From assembly GCA_947499755.1 (NCBI GenBank), contig CANMPU010000046.1, forward strand, positions 1-7,241: 7,241 bases of DNA. Direction: 5' to 3'. The notes beneath the pieces were generated by a model. It searched no databases. It saw only the letters and a list, made by a program, of their open reading frames with translations, and was not told the DNA's origin. The position numbers and the translations under genes are program-made. Each line of letters starts with the position of its first letter. Within the stretch, counting starts at the first letter, position 1. The stretch comes from Betaproteobacteria bacterium (GTDB lineage Bacteria > Pseudomonadota > Gammaproteobacteria > Burkholderiales > CANMPU01). Below, piece by piece: positions 1 to 6,651 of this stretch.

Positions 1-113
1 TCAGCAATTTCTGCCATGCCCATCGGCATGCCCGGGTGCCCGGAGTTAGCCTTTTGCACTGCATCCATCGCTAGTGCCCGAATCGCGTTCGTTAAATCTT
101 TGCGCGTCGCCAT
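1..113 (-). CDS. tkt: Transketolase, N-terminal fragment (cut by window edge)
   Basis: The first 37 codons of a transketolase. This is the thiamine-diphosphate enzyme that moves two-carbon ketol units between sugar phosphates in the pentose phosphate pathway and, in autotrophs, the Calvin cycle. The visible peptide begins [20 protein letters not shown], followed by a [14 protein letters not shown] stretch. It matches the E. coli TktA N-terminus nearly residue for residue, and His26 of SGHPG is the conserved active-site histidine. The ATG at 113 is supported by an AAGAGGA ribosome-binding site eight bases upstream (122-128). The rest of the gene lies beyond the left edge. It follows ntrX in the same direction after a 205-base gap, so it is more likely the head of a separate unit than an operon member. 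A shorter TPP-enzyme relative is possible but unlikely given the close match. Confidence 0.93.
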   Translation of the reverse strand, partial: MATRKDLTNAIRALAMDAVQKANSGHPGMPMGMAEIA

Positions 114-121
114 GTAAATGG

Positions 122-128
122 TCCTCTT
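122..128 (-). promoter_or_regulatory. Ribosome-binding site of tkt
   Basis: AAGAGGA on the minus strand, eight bases before the ATG at 113. It is one of the stronger Shine-Dalgarno matches in the window and fixes the transketolase start. It directly abuts a run of eight T (129-136), and the stop codon of a possible 16-codon leader ORF (127-129) overlaps it. Confidence 0.75.
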
Positions 129-166
129 AAAAAAAATACGGAATGCCCCTAAAAATCAGGATTCGT
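129..166 (-). terminator. Weak hairpin plus T8 tract before tkt (terminator or attenuator candidate)
   Basis: On the minus strand an interrupted stem forms between 161-166/158-160 and 138-144/148-150. It consists of three 3-bp blocks (ACG/CGT, AAT/ATT, CCT/AGG) separated by bulges of one and three bases, with a 7-base loop. It is followed almost at once by eight T (136-129). The arrangement resembles an intrinsic terminator, but the stem is short and bulged. It could end ntrX read-through or act as an attenuator for tkt. Seen: the pairing and the T-run. Inferred: any function. Confidence 0.3.
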
Positions 167-229
167 TTCTTCGTCATATCGCGGGAAACCGTCGATCAGC
201 GTATCCGTTAATCTAGAATGCGGCGGAAA

Positions 230-240
230 CCAATAATTGG
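230..240. repeat. 11-base palindrome ccaataattgg
   Basis: Perfect symmetry, ccaat-a-attgg, four bases from the outer arm of the larger inverted repeat and downstream of the candidate tkt promoter. It is a possible binding site for a dimeric regulator. No known consensus is claimed. Confidence 0.4.
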
Positions 241-243
241 ATT

Positions 244-294
244 CCTAAGCTAAAGATAATCTTTGCTAATTATAAGTTAAAGCTGCCGCTTAGG
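244..294. repeat. Inverted repeat enclosing the candidate tkt promoter
   Basis: Perfect 7-base arms, cctaagc at 244-250 and gcttagg at 288-294, flank 37 bases. Inside lies a second perfect palindrome, aaagat-a-atcttt at 252-264, as well as the TATAAT box. Without a T-tract it does not look like a terminator. It could be paired operator half-sites or an RNA structure. Confidence 0.5.
269..274 (-). promoter_or_regulatory. Candidate -10 box for tkt
   Basis: A perfect TATAAT on the minus strand in an AT-rich patch. Seventeen bases upstream the hexamer is TCGCCT, which matches only three of six -35 consensus bases, so this would be a weak or activator-dependent sigma-70 promoter. Transcription would begin near 262, giving a leader of about 150 bases before the tkt ATG. 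The start point would fall inside the palindrome at 252-264, a usual place for an operator. Confidence 0.35.
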
Positions 295-318
295 CGACGT
301 TGGCTTCCGTGGTGGCCG

Positions 319-1578
319 TTAGCCATCGATTTTTTTTGAAATTCGTATTCCGAGTTGCTTAAGTTTTCGGTAAAGGTGGGTGCGTTCTAGACCACTTTTT
401 TCAGCGACGCGGCTCATATTGCCACGCTCCTTCTCCAAATGGTGTTCAAAATAGGCTTTTTCAAAAGCGTCCCTGGCGTCGCGCAATGCCAATTGAAACT
501 GAAAGATCTCACCTACCGCTGGCATGCCAACCTCGAATTGCGCTAATACGCGGGCGACATCGGCAACCGAAATCCCCTCTCCCAGAGCGGTAATCGCCAA
601 GTTATGCACTGCCGCTTCGAGTTGCGCTAAGTTTCCCGGCCAGTCAAATTGGCGCAATGCATTGAGCGCGGCCGTATTTAGCTGCTTTATTGGAATTTGG
701 TTTGTCTCGACGCAGCGTGCTAGCATTAGGCTCGCAAGTTCGGGAATATCTTCCTTATGTTCGCGTAGACTCGGCACTTTTACGGTAAGCGCGCTAATCG
801 CTTGGAACAACTTTACATCAAAGTTCCCCTCGGCCACCAGACCGGGTAACGCCTTTGCAGTCGCACAAAGTAGTTGTACATTAAACTTTTCTAGTTTGTC
901 GAGTTGCTGCAACAATCCCTTTTGTTCGAGTCGAGTAAGTCGGGTCACTTCGTCTATAAACAGCGTGCCGTCACGCGCCTGGTTCAGAAGATCCAGCGGA
1001 CTTTCTGCCAATGGCGCGAAATTATCCGGCGCGCACCATGCGGTCTTAGTGCGGTGGAGAAAATCAGCACAAACATCGACCCCCGATCCCGGCTCTGCGA
1101 CAAACAACACTGGCAATCTAAGTCCGTTGATCTGCTCTAGACGCTGCTTCAAATCCAACATCGGTGGCGCTTTCCCCAGGCTATCGAGCGAGAGCGTGGG
1201 TCTAATCTGCGCAGTACCGCGCTTAAGCGCGCGGCCCACCGTTGCCAATAATTTTTGTAGTGCAATCGGCTTTTCCAGGAAATCATAAGCCCCAATACGC
1301 GTCGCCTCCACCGCCGTTTCTATGGTGCCGTGCCCCGACATGACCACTACCGGCATCGTAAGCAATCCCGCGCTCGCCCATTCCTTTAGCAATGTAATGC
1401 CATCGGTATCCGGCATCCAGATGTCGAGCAAAACCAAGTCTGGCTTCACCCTGCCGCGGAGCTCCCGCGCTTGACCGGCATTTTCTGCAAGGTGTACATC
1501 GTAGCCCTCGTCTTGCAGGATCTCGGAGAGTAACTCTCGAATGCCAACTTCATCATCAACAACCAATATTTGATTCAT
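319..1578 (-). CDS. ntrX: NtrX-type response regulator with degenerate AAA+ domain
   Basis: 419-residue regulator partnered with NtrY. Residues 1-120 are a receiver domain with acidic pair D8/D9, phospho-acceptor D52 (LLDIWMP), S81 and K103 (LEKPI). Residues 135-345 align with the sigma-54 activator AAA+ fold but are worn: Walker A reads AEPGSGVD with Val167 for Lys, and the Walker A-B spacing is about 23 residues short with no GAFTGA. The loop after Walker B (LFIDE, 206-210) is also shortened, FREDLYYRL has become FDVKLFQAI, and sensor II reads GNLAQLE without Arg. Residues 380-412 are an intact Fis-type helix-turn-helix (MSRVAEKSGLERTHLYRKL). The reading frame is continuous, so this is not a pseudogene. 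The ATG follows GAGG (1587-1590) by eight bases and lies 14 bases after ntrY. It is probably a phosphorylation-controlled DNA-binding protein that does not use sigma-54. NtrX is preferred over NtrC because of the NtrY partner. Confidence 0.9.
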   Translation of the reverse strand: MNQILVVDDEVGIRELLSEILQDEGYDVHLAENAGQARELRGRVKPDLVLLDIWMPDTDGITLLKEWASAGLLTMPVVVMSGHGTIETAVEATRIGAYDFLEKPIALQKLLATVGRALKRGTAQIRPTLSLDSLGKAPPMLDLKQRLEQINGLRLPVLFVAEPGSGVDVCADFLHRTKTAWCAPDNFAPLAESPLDLLNQARDGTLFIDEVTRLTRLEQKGLLQQLDKLEKFNVQLLCATAKALPGLVAEGNFDVKLFQAISALTVKVPSLREHKEDIPELASLMLARCVETNQIPIKQLNTAALNALRQFDWPGNLAQLEAAVHNLAITALGEGISVADVARVLAQFEVGMPAVGEIFQFQLALRDARDAFEKAYFEHHLEKERGNMSRVAEKSGLERTHLYRKLKQLGIRISKKIDG

Positions 1579-1592
1579 GCGTTTTTCCTCGG

Positions 1593-3788
1593 CTATCCCG
1601 ATTTCGCCACTTGTTGCTCCGTCTCCACCTGCGCGCGCGGCAGCAGAACACTTACGCTGGCACCGCCTGCTTGGACATTTTCGATTTGTATGCTGCCGCT
1701 GTGTTCCTCGACAATTTTTTTAACGATAGCCAAGCCCAAACCCGTGCCTTTAGGTTTGGTCGTCACATAAGGCTCAAAAACACGCGACATCATTTGTTCT
1801 TGGAAGCCGGGCCCATTGTCGATTACGCTCAGCCACACCATTTGCCCAGTGAAATTTGTTACTACCGTGATCTGCGGCGCACTCACTTCACTAGCCGCGT
1901 CTTGAGCATTTTGCATCAAATTATGGATAACCTGACGTAGCTTGGATGGATCACCCAAGATCTGTGGAAGCCCAGGCGCAAGCTTAAGCTCTATCTTGAA
2001 GTTTAACGAATCGTAAAGCTCCAGCACCTCTTGAATTAGCTGATTAAGGTCTAGTTTTATTGGGTTTGACTCCGGCGACCGCGCGTATTCTCCAAACGCA
2101 TTTACCATGGTCTTGAGTTCCAGTACTTGATTCACTATCGTTTGTGTTGAACGATTAAGAATCTCTGCATCTACGCTATTCAATTTCTCGCTTAGTTTAA
2201 GCTGTAATCTTTCCGCTGATAATTGTATGGGGGTTAGCGGGTTTTTTATTTCATGCGCCAAACGACGCGCCACTTCGCCCCAAGCCACTTGGCGTTGCGC
2301 CTGAAGCAAGTGTGTAATATCGTCAAACACTACCACATACCCTGGGTTAGATTCGGCGTGCAAATGCATACCGCGCACAAGTAACACTTTGTCCCCACCG
2401 CTGGTTACATATTTAATTTGCTTTTCCCATTCTCTAAGGTTAGGTTGTCCAAGGGACTCTAATGTTTCGGCACTAAACGTCGCGAGTTGCGGACTAATCT
2501 CCTGCCATCGCCCTAAATTAGTTTCAAGCAAAGCGAGATTATCGACGTTTAGAATTAGACCCGCGCTGGGGTTGAGTGAGCGCACATTAAACGCTTCATC
2601 TAGAGAAATCACCCCTGCAGAAAGGTTGGTCAGTATGCTTTCCAGGTATGTTTTCGCTGCCTCGAGCTGCGACTGGTTCTGTTGTGCGCTGGCGCGCGCG
2701 TCCCATAGTTGCTGGGTCATTGAATTAAACGACCGCGTTAATACGCCGAATTCATCCTGGCTTGACACTTCAACTTTCGTTGTAAAATCTCCTTGCGCAA
2801 CGGCCTGCGTGCCCTCACCCAATGCCACGAGTGGCGTGCTAAGCCGCTCGCTAAGTAGAAATGCAAGCGTGATGGCGGACAGCAGCGCAAGTATCAGTGT
2901 TAAAGTTAACGTAATCCAGTACAGCCGTTTTAGGCCGTCGCGAGATAAAAGTAACTCTTGGTAGTCCTGATATCCGGTCTGTACGATTTCCGCGTCGCCA
3001 GTAATATTCTCGGGCACTGCTTCGGTGAGTTGCAATATTCGAATATCGTCATCAACCGATAGTAGATTTACCGGCACCACAACCCTGAGATAGAGTCCGT
3101 GCCCTGGAATAGACTCTATCGCGCTGTACGGTTGTTGTGATCTGACCTGCCGCAATACGGCCGGGCTTGGAAGACTCGGAAGAAATGCGGATTGCTCATT
3201 CGTCGCGACAGCAATAATTGTCCCGTGTTGATTAAACAGCGTAGCGTCCTGCACACCAGCATGCTCTCTAAGGTTGTTTAATAGCAACAAATGCTCTGAG
3301 CTTGGATGCTCGGTTAAGGACAATGCAATCGAATCAGCCTTCTTATTAAGCTCACTTAGCATGTTCTCTAAAGAAGAATGTCCTAAATTTAGTCCACTCT
3401 CCAGCGCGCGCTCGACTGTAACATCAAACCAAGACTCTATACTTTTTCCTAGAAATTGAAACGAAACGGCGTACACCAAGCTGCCCGGAATGATCGCCAT
3501 TAGCGCAAAAAAAGCGAGAAGGCGTAGCGCCAGCCTAGAACCGAAAACGCCAGCCTTCAGTCGACGTAGCAAAACAAACAACTGGTAGGCCACAAAACCG
3601 GAGAGCACAAAGACGATTGCTGCCGAAACCACAAGGAGCGTCGTATAGTGCTGCGCGAGCAATGCCGTTTTGGCGCTAGCGGTAGAGAGCAAATAAAGCA
3701 GTCCTGCGCCGACGCTAAAACTTACTAGCGCAAAACCCTTTATCGCTTTACTGCGAATCGTTGATTTTGTCGGTTGCTTCTGGTTCAC
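1593..3788 (-). CDS. ntrY: NtrY-type membrane sensor histidine kinase
   Basis: 731-residue kinase in the inner membrane that phosphorylates NtrX; NtrYX systems are tied to nitrogen or respiratory/redox control in various proteobacteria. Hydrophobic segments lie at about 18-37, 51-75, 87-110 and 290-312, with an extracytoplasmic domain of roughly 180 residues between the third and fourth. A HAMP region (about 313-367) and a PAS-like region (about 380-490) follow. The HisKA box LAHEIKNPLTPIQLSAERL carries His512, and the ATPase domain has NLMQNAQDA, DNGPGF, FEPYVT and KGTGLGLAI, all intact. The GTG start at 3788 is chosen because GGGAGG (3796-3801) lies seven bases upstream and the start overlaps the preceding stop as GTGA, the mark of translational coupling. 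An in-frame TTG at 3803 would add five residues but would lack this spacing. The kinase appears active; its signal cannot be read from sequence. Confidence 0.93.
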   Translation of the reverse strand: MNQKQPTKSTIRSKAIKGFALVSFSVGAGLLYLLSTASAKTALLAQHYTTLLVVSAAIVFVLSGFVAYQLFVLLRRLKAGVFGSRLALRLLAFFALMAIIPGSLVYAVSFQFLGKSIESWFDVTVERALESGLNLGHSSLENMLSELNKKADSIALSLTEHPSSEHLLLLNNLREHAGVQDATLFNQHGTIIAVATNEQSAFLPSLPSPAVLRQVRSQQPYSAIESIPGHGLYLRVVVPVNLLSVDDDIRILQLTEAVPENITGDAEIVQTGYQDYQELLLSRDGLKRLYWITLTLTLILALLSAITLAFLLSERLSTPLVALGEGTQAVAQGDFTTKVEVSSQDEFGVLTRSFNSMTQQLWDARASAQQNQSQLEAAKTYLESILTNLSAGVISLDEAFNVRSLNPSAGLILNVDNLALLETNLGRWQEISPQLATFSAETLESLGQPNLREWEKQIKYVTSGGDKVLLVRGMHLHAESNPGYVVVFDDITHLLQAQRQVAWGEVARRLAHEIKNPLTPIQLSAERLQLKLSEKLNSVDAEILNRSTQTIVNQVLELKTMVNAFGEYARSPESNPIKLDLNQLIQEVLELYDSLNFKIELKLAPGLPQILGDPSKLRQVIHNLMQNAQDAASEVSAPQITVVTNFTGQMVWLSVIDNGPGFQEQMMSRVFEPYVTTKPKGTGLGLAIVKKIVEEHSGSIQIENVQAGGASVSVLLPRAQVETEQQVAKSG

Positions 3789-4372
3789 GGCTCGACCTCC
3801 CAACTATACCACTGCGAGCTCAAGCTCCAATCGCTAGAAGCCAGCGCATTAACCTGAAAGGGCTTCGGGAGTAAGGAGACATCCATCCACATACGCACCG
3901 AAGCAATATAGCGCCCCCCCGCTTCGAGCGCTTGACTTTCCAAGACACGCTTATCGCGTATGCGGCTAAGGACGGCCACGGCCTCTGCTAACGTGGCGAA
4001 ATTCTGAAATAACGTTCCTACGCTTAAGCGATATTGTCTGGTCAAAGCGTTATAGCTCAACTTAAACTGCTCAGTCGTGCTAGTCACACTCTGATCAAAC
4101 CAAAAACGCCTTGGCCTTACCAGGTTAAAATCCTTAACAAAATATAATGCCACCCCGTGCTTTAGCGCCTCCTCTAGTGTTGAATTCAGTTGGAGGTTAA
4201 AACTGGCGTTTAGAAAATACCCATCTTCGATCAGCGCTAGATCGGCAGATTTGACCTCTATTCCGTCAGCATAGCCGGCCAGGGAAAATAGAAACGTACA
4301 GAGTAACCACAAAAGCGCCTTGCGGGGCCAGCTAAGGCCTTTTCTGTAGCAGCGCGTAGAAAAATCCATCAT
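3785..4372 (-). CDS. Exported DUF4390 family protein of unknown function
   Basis: About 195 residues. The N-terminus has a basic stretch (STRCYRKGLSWPRK) and then a hydrophobic run ALLWLLCTFLFSLAGYADG, a Sec signal peptide with likely cleavage after Ala in GYA-DG. The mature part begins with IEVKSADLALIEDGYFLNAS and includes a RPRRFWFDQ segment and a LTRQYRLSVG segment, the pattern of the DUF4390 family usually found between rsmB and ntrY in betaproteobacteria. The predicted location is periplasmic. The start is uncertain: in-frame ATGs stand at 4378, 4372 and 4369, none with a good ribosome-binding site, so translation probably depends on ribosomes finishing rsmB, with which it overlaps by about 41 bases. 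The frame stays open to 4525, but that extension lies wholly inside rsmB. Position before ntrY suggests a role in sensing or envelope function, which is inference only. Confidence 0.8.
   Translation of the reverse strand: MMDFSTRCYRKGLSWPRKALLWLLCTFLFSLAGYADGIEVKSADLALIEDGYFLNASFNLQLNSTLEEALKHGVALYFVKDFNLVRPRRFWFDQSVTSTTEQFKLSYNALTRQYRLSVGTLFQNFATLAEAVAVLSRIRDKRVLESQALEAGGRYIASVRMWMDVSLLPKPFQVNALASSDWSLSSQWYSWEVEP
3796..3801 (-). promoter_or_regulatory. Ribosome-binding site deciding the ntrY start
   Basis: GGGAGG on the minus strand, seven bases before GTG 3788 and inside the last codons of the DUF4390 gene. It argues against the TTG at 3803, which overlaps the motif, and for the GTG whose last two bases form part of the upstream TGA stop. 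Confidence 0.75.
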
Positions 4373-5603
4373 GGTCATGGTCAGGAAGTATCTGAATAGT
4401 GCCAAGGGCGCCATTGTCGATTGGCACAAGGAGCGCGTCTTGATTGCGCTCAAGGAACCTCGTAATCTGATGTTGGTTCTCTTCAAAAAAAATTGAGCAG
4501 GTTGCGTACAGCAATTTACCACCACCGGCGACTACGCGCCACAACGTATCTAAAATTTGGCTTTGCGTATGCACCATTCGTGCGATATCCGATTCGCGGC
4601 GCAACCATTTTATGTCCGGATGTCTTTTCACGATCCCGGAAGCTGTGCACGGAGCGTCGACTAATACCCGATCAAAGACCCGCCCATTTACCCAGGCCTC
4701 TGTGTCCAACGCGTCTGCACTGATAACATTTGCCTTAAGCCCCAAACGCAGTAAATTTTCTTCAACACTTGTCAGTCTTTTTTTGTCAATGTCGATAGCC
4801 ACAATGTCAACATCCGCTAATTCTAGAATATGCGCGGTCTTTCCGCCTGGGGCGGCGCAGGCGTCGAGTACGGTTTGCCCCGGGTGCAAATCAAGATAGT
4901 GGGCGGCAAGTTGTGCCGAAGCGTCCTGTACTGATACTAACCCCGCGCTAAACCCCGGTAAACGATGGATCGGGACCGGCTTCGCTAGAGTGATGGCTTC
5001 TCTACCTAGCGCGGTTGCGGTGATGCCGTGCTGCCCGAGTAAGGCCAAATATAATTGAACATCTCCCCGGCGTGTGTTCACTCGTAGCGTCATGGGTGGA
5101 TGCGCATTATTTACCGTCAGGATCTTTGAGAAATCAGTGGGGAACTGGCGCCTAAGTTTATCTATCCACCATTGTGGATGCGAAAATTTCCCAACCTCAC
5201 TTGTTCTTGCTTGTTGCAACAAGGTTTCCTTTTTCCGCAGAAAATTTCGCAGAACGGCATTGACCAGTCCGCGCGTACGCGACGAAAGCGAGACGCTAGC
5301 GCTTACCGCGTGAGATACAATGGCGTAGGCCGCCGCTTTCGTATATTCAAGTTGATATATCGCGACTAACAACAATAGCTGAAGTTTTACCGGCTTGACC
5401 GGCTTGGCCACCAACAGCGTTAGCAGTGCCTCCAATTCACCGCGATAGCGCAAAACCCCGTAGCATAAATCTTGTACCATCGCGCTCTCTTGCTGGCCAA
5501 GGCTGGTGGGGTGCGCGCGACTTTGGGCTAACATTTCGGTAAGACTACTACCAGCGTAAACTTTATCTAATACTTGTACTGCAGCAAGTTGGGCTTTAAC
5601 CAC
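4332..5603 (-). CDS. rsmB: 16S rRNA (cytosine-967-C5)-methyltransferase RsmB
   Basis: 423-residue cytoplasmic enzyme (also called Sun or Fmu) that methylates C967 of 16S rRNA using S-adenosylmethionine. The N-terminal 130 residues form a NusB-like RNA-binding domain (CYGVLRYRGELEALL, RGLVNAVLRNFLRKK). The methyltransferase domain shows the SAM loop DACAAPGGKT (247-256), the acidic AIDID strand end (269-273), DAPCTASG with Cys319, and YATCSIFFEEN with Cys369, the expected catalytic nucleophile. The end HDGFFYALLQKR is the usual RsmB C-terminus. All key residues are present and the length fits the family. The start is GTG at 5603, 18 bases after the fmt stop, with no strong ribosome-binding site. 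The next in-frame Met (residue 24) would cut into the conserved N-terminus. Confidence 0.95.
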   Translation of the reverse strand: MVKAQLAAVQVLDKVYAGSSLTEMLAQSRAHPTSLGQQESAMVQDLCYGVLRYRGELEALLTLLVAKPVKPVKLQLLLLVAIYQLEYTKAAAYAIVSHAVSASVSLSSRTRGLVNAVLRNFLRKKETLLQQARTSEVGKFSHPQWWIDKLRRQFPTDFSKILTVNNAHPPMTLRVNTRRGDVQLYLALLGQHGITATALGREAITLAKPVPIHRLPGFSAGLVSVQDASAQLAAHYLDLHPGQTVLDACAAPGGKTAHILELADVDIVAIDIDKKRLTSVEENLLRLGLKANVISADALDTEAWVNGRVFDRVLVDAPCTASGIVKRHPDIKWLRRESDIARMVHTQSQILDTLWRVVAGGGKLLYATCSIFFEENQHQITRFLERNQDALLVPIDNGALGTIQILPDHDHDGFFYALLQKRP

Positions 5604-5621
5604 GGAAGAGCGCCGGATTCG

Positions 5622-6572
5622 TTATAGGGTGCCGGAAGCAGCATCGCTAACAAAACGGGCTCCGGTTTCGATGCGGAATCCACGACTAAATTCCTTCGCT
5701 TGCATGCGTTGCGCGCCAGGTTTTTGTAATTCCTTAATTAGAACTACTCCCTGGCCGCAGGCCACAGCAATACCGTCGTCCGTGATGTCAAGTATTGTGC
5801 CGGGCGATCCACTTGCGCCGTCTGAAATAACGCCGTGCCATAATTTAATTACTTGCCCCCTAATTTCGCTGTGCGCGCCCGGGGCCGGATTGTAAGCGCG
5901 GATAGCGCGCGTAATTTGCGTTGCGCTGTCATGCCAATTTATCGCTGATTCGGCCTTGTCAATCTTGGCTGCGTAGCTTGCCGCTGACGCGCTTTGCGCA
6001 ATTTCTACCAACCCGCCTTGCGGCAAAATATTTAGTGTCTCGACGATGCTTTCGGCTCCTAGCAGCGCTAGCTTGTTGGTAAGCGATAGCGTAGTGTCAT
6101 TCGCTGCTATCTCTATTATTTTCTGTAGCAAAATCGGGCCGGTATCCAGGCCGGGCTCCATTTTCATAATGGTGATACCGGTTTGGTTATCGCCCGCTAA
6201 TATTGCTCTTGGTATGGGTGCAGCGCCACGCCATCTAGGCAAAAGCGATGCGTGGACATTCAGGCTCCCAAATGGCGTGATATTTAGTAGCGTAGCCGGG
6301 AAAATTAATCCGTACGCCGCTACGACCACGACTTCGCCATTAAATTGCGCTAGCGCGCGCTCAACGTCGTCGCACGCTAGCCTTTCTGGCTGAAATACCT
6401 TTAAACCGTGGTCGAGTGCTAGCCGCTTAACCGCGCTGGGCGTCGGCCTCATTTGTCGTCCAGATGGGCGGTCTGGTTGTGTCAACACTAACGCAATTTC
6501 GTGTCGCGCTGCTAACAGCCCCCGCAATGACACGGCAGCAAACTCCGGTGTGCCGGCAAAAATTACTCTCAT
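5622..6572 (-). CDS. fmt: Methionyl-tRNA formyltransferase
   Basis: 316-residue enzyme that transfers a formyl group from 10-formyl-tetrahydrofolate to Met-tRNA(fMet) to make the bacterial initiator tRNA. The N-terminal Rossmann domain starts MRVIFAGTPEFAAVSL. The catalytic trio is Asn105 and His107 in LNVHASLLPRWRGAAPI and Asp143 in MEPGLDTGPILL. The loop that contacts the tRNA acceptor stem (about 34-48, RPSGRQMRPTPSAVK) is present, though its middle differs from the E. coli version. The C-terminal OB-like domain has AKIDKAESAINW, IRAYNPAPGAHSEI and the end motif LQKPGAQRMQAKEFSRGF. The start ATG has only a modest AGG upstream. The gene sits 79 bases after def and 18 before rsmB, the common def-fmt-rsmB arrangement. 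Confidence 0.97.
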   Translation of the reverse strand: MRVIFAGTPEFAAVSLRGLLAARHEIALVLTQPDRPSGRQMRPTPSAVKRLALDHGLKVFQPERLACDDVERALAQFNGEVVVVAAYGLIFPATLLNITPFGSLNVHASLLPRWRGAAPIPRAILAGDNQTGITIMKMEPGLDTGPILLQKIIEIAANDTTLSLTNKLALLGAESIVETLNILPQGGLVEIAQSASAASYAAKIDKAESAINWHDSATQITRAIRAYNPAPGAHSEIRGQVIKLWHGVISDGASGSPGTILDITDDGIAVACGQGVVLIKELQKPGAQRMQAKEFSRGFRIETGARFVSDAASGTL

Positions 6573-6592
6573 TATTCAGGCCTGGCCAAAAG

Positions 6593-6616
6593 CTGCGGCA
6601 ACCATAACCGCCGCAG
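6593..6616 (-). terminator. GC-rich hairpin between def and fmt
   Basis: Perfect 7-base arms CTGCGGC and GCCGCAG with a 10-base loop (minus-strand reading), followed by CTTTT. The T-run is short, so full termination is doubtful. It may be a partial terminator, an attenuator, or an mRNA processing or stability element that sets fmt expression relative to def. It ends about 20 bases before the fmt ATG. Confidence 0.45.
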
Positions 6617-6651
6617 AAAAATAGTTGTCTGCTGCTCGTTTGAACCGTCGT

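Larger units (their letters stand above)
114..318 (-). other. 205-base non-coding region between ntrX and tkt
   Basis: The largest gap in the window. Read toward tkt it contains, in order: an arm CCTAAGC (294-288), a TATAAT box (274-269), a 13-base palindrome (264-252), the matching arm GCTTAGG (250-244), an 11-base palindrome (240-230), a 16-codon ORF without a clear ribosome-binding site (177-127), a weak hairpin with T8 (166-129), and the tkt Shine-Dalgarno. The density of symmetrical elements suggests a regulated promoter and leader for transketolase. No tRNA or recognised riboswitch was found. Confidence 0.55.

Noticed and set aside
244..294. Intrinsic terminator of ntrX
   Set aside because: The arms are 37 bases apart and no T-tract follows on the minus strand. 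It fits an operator or RNA structure better.
524..1288. Long plus-strand open frame opposite ntrX (254 codons)
   Set aside because: It is antisense to the fully supported ntrX frame, rich in Ser, Arg and Cys without any recognisable motif, and has no ribosome-binding site. It is a codon-bias shadow.
319..1578. ntrX as a decaying pseudogene
   Set aside because: The frame is uninterrupted, and the receiver residues and helix-turn-helix are intact. The losses are confined to ATPase and sigma-54 contact sites, which points to changed function rather than decay.
2389..2964. Plus-strand open frame opposite ntrY (191 codons)
   Set aside because: Same reasoning: it lies wholly inside the kinase gene and the translation is low-quality and Ser-rich with no domain.
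1593..3803. ntrY starting at TTG 3803
   Set aside because: The TTG abuts the GGGAGG motif. The GTG at 3788 has proper spacing to that motif and a GTGA overlap with the upstream stop.
3785..4525. Longer 246-residue version of the DUF4390 protein
   Set aside because: The extra 51 residues lie entirely within rsmB coding sequence and would put about 70 residues ahead of the signal-peptide core. The ATGs at 4378-4369 give a normal exported protein.
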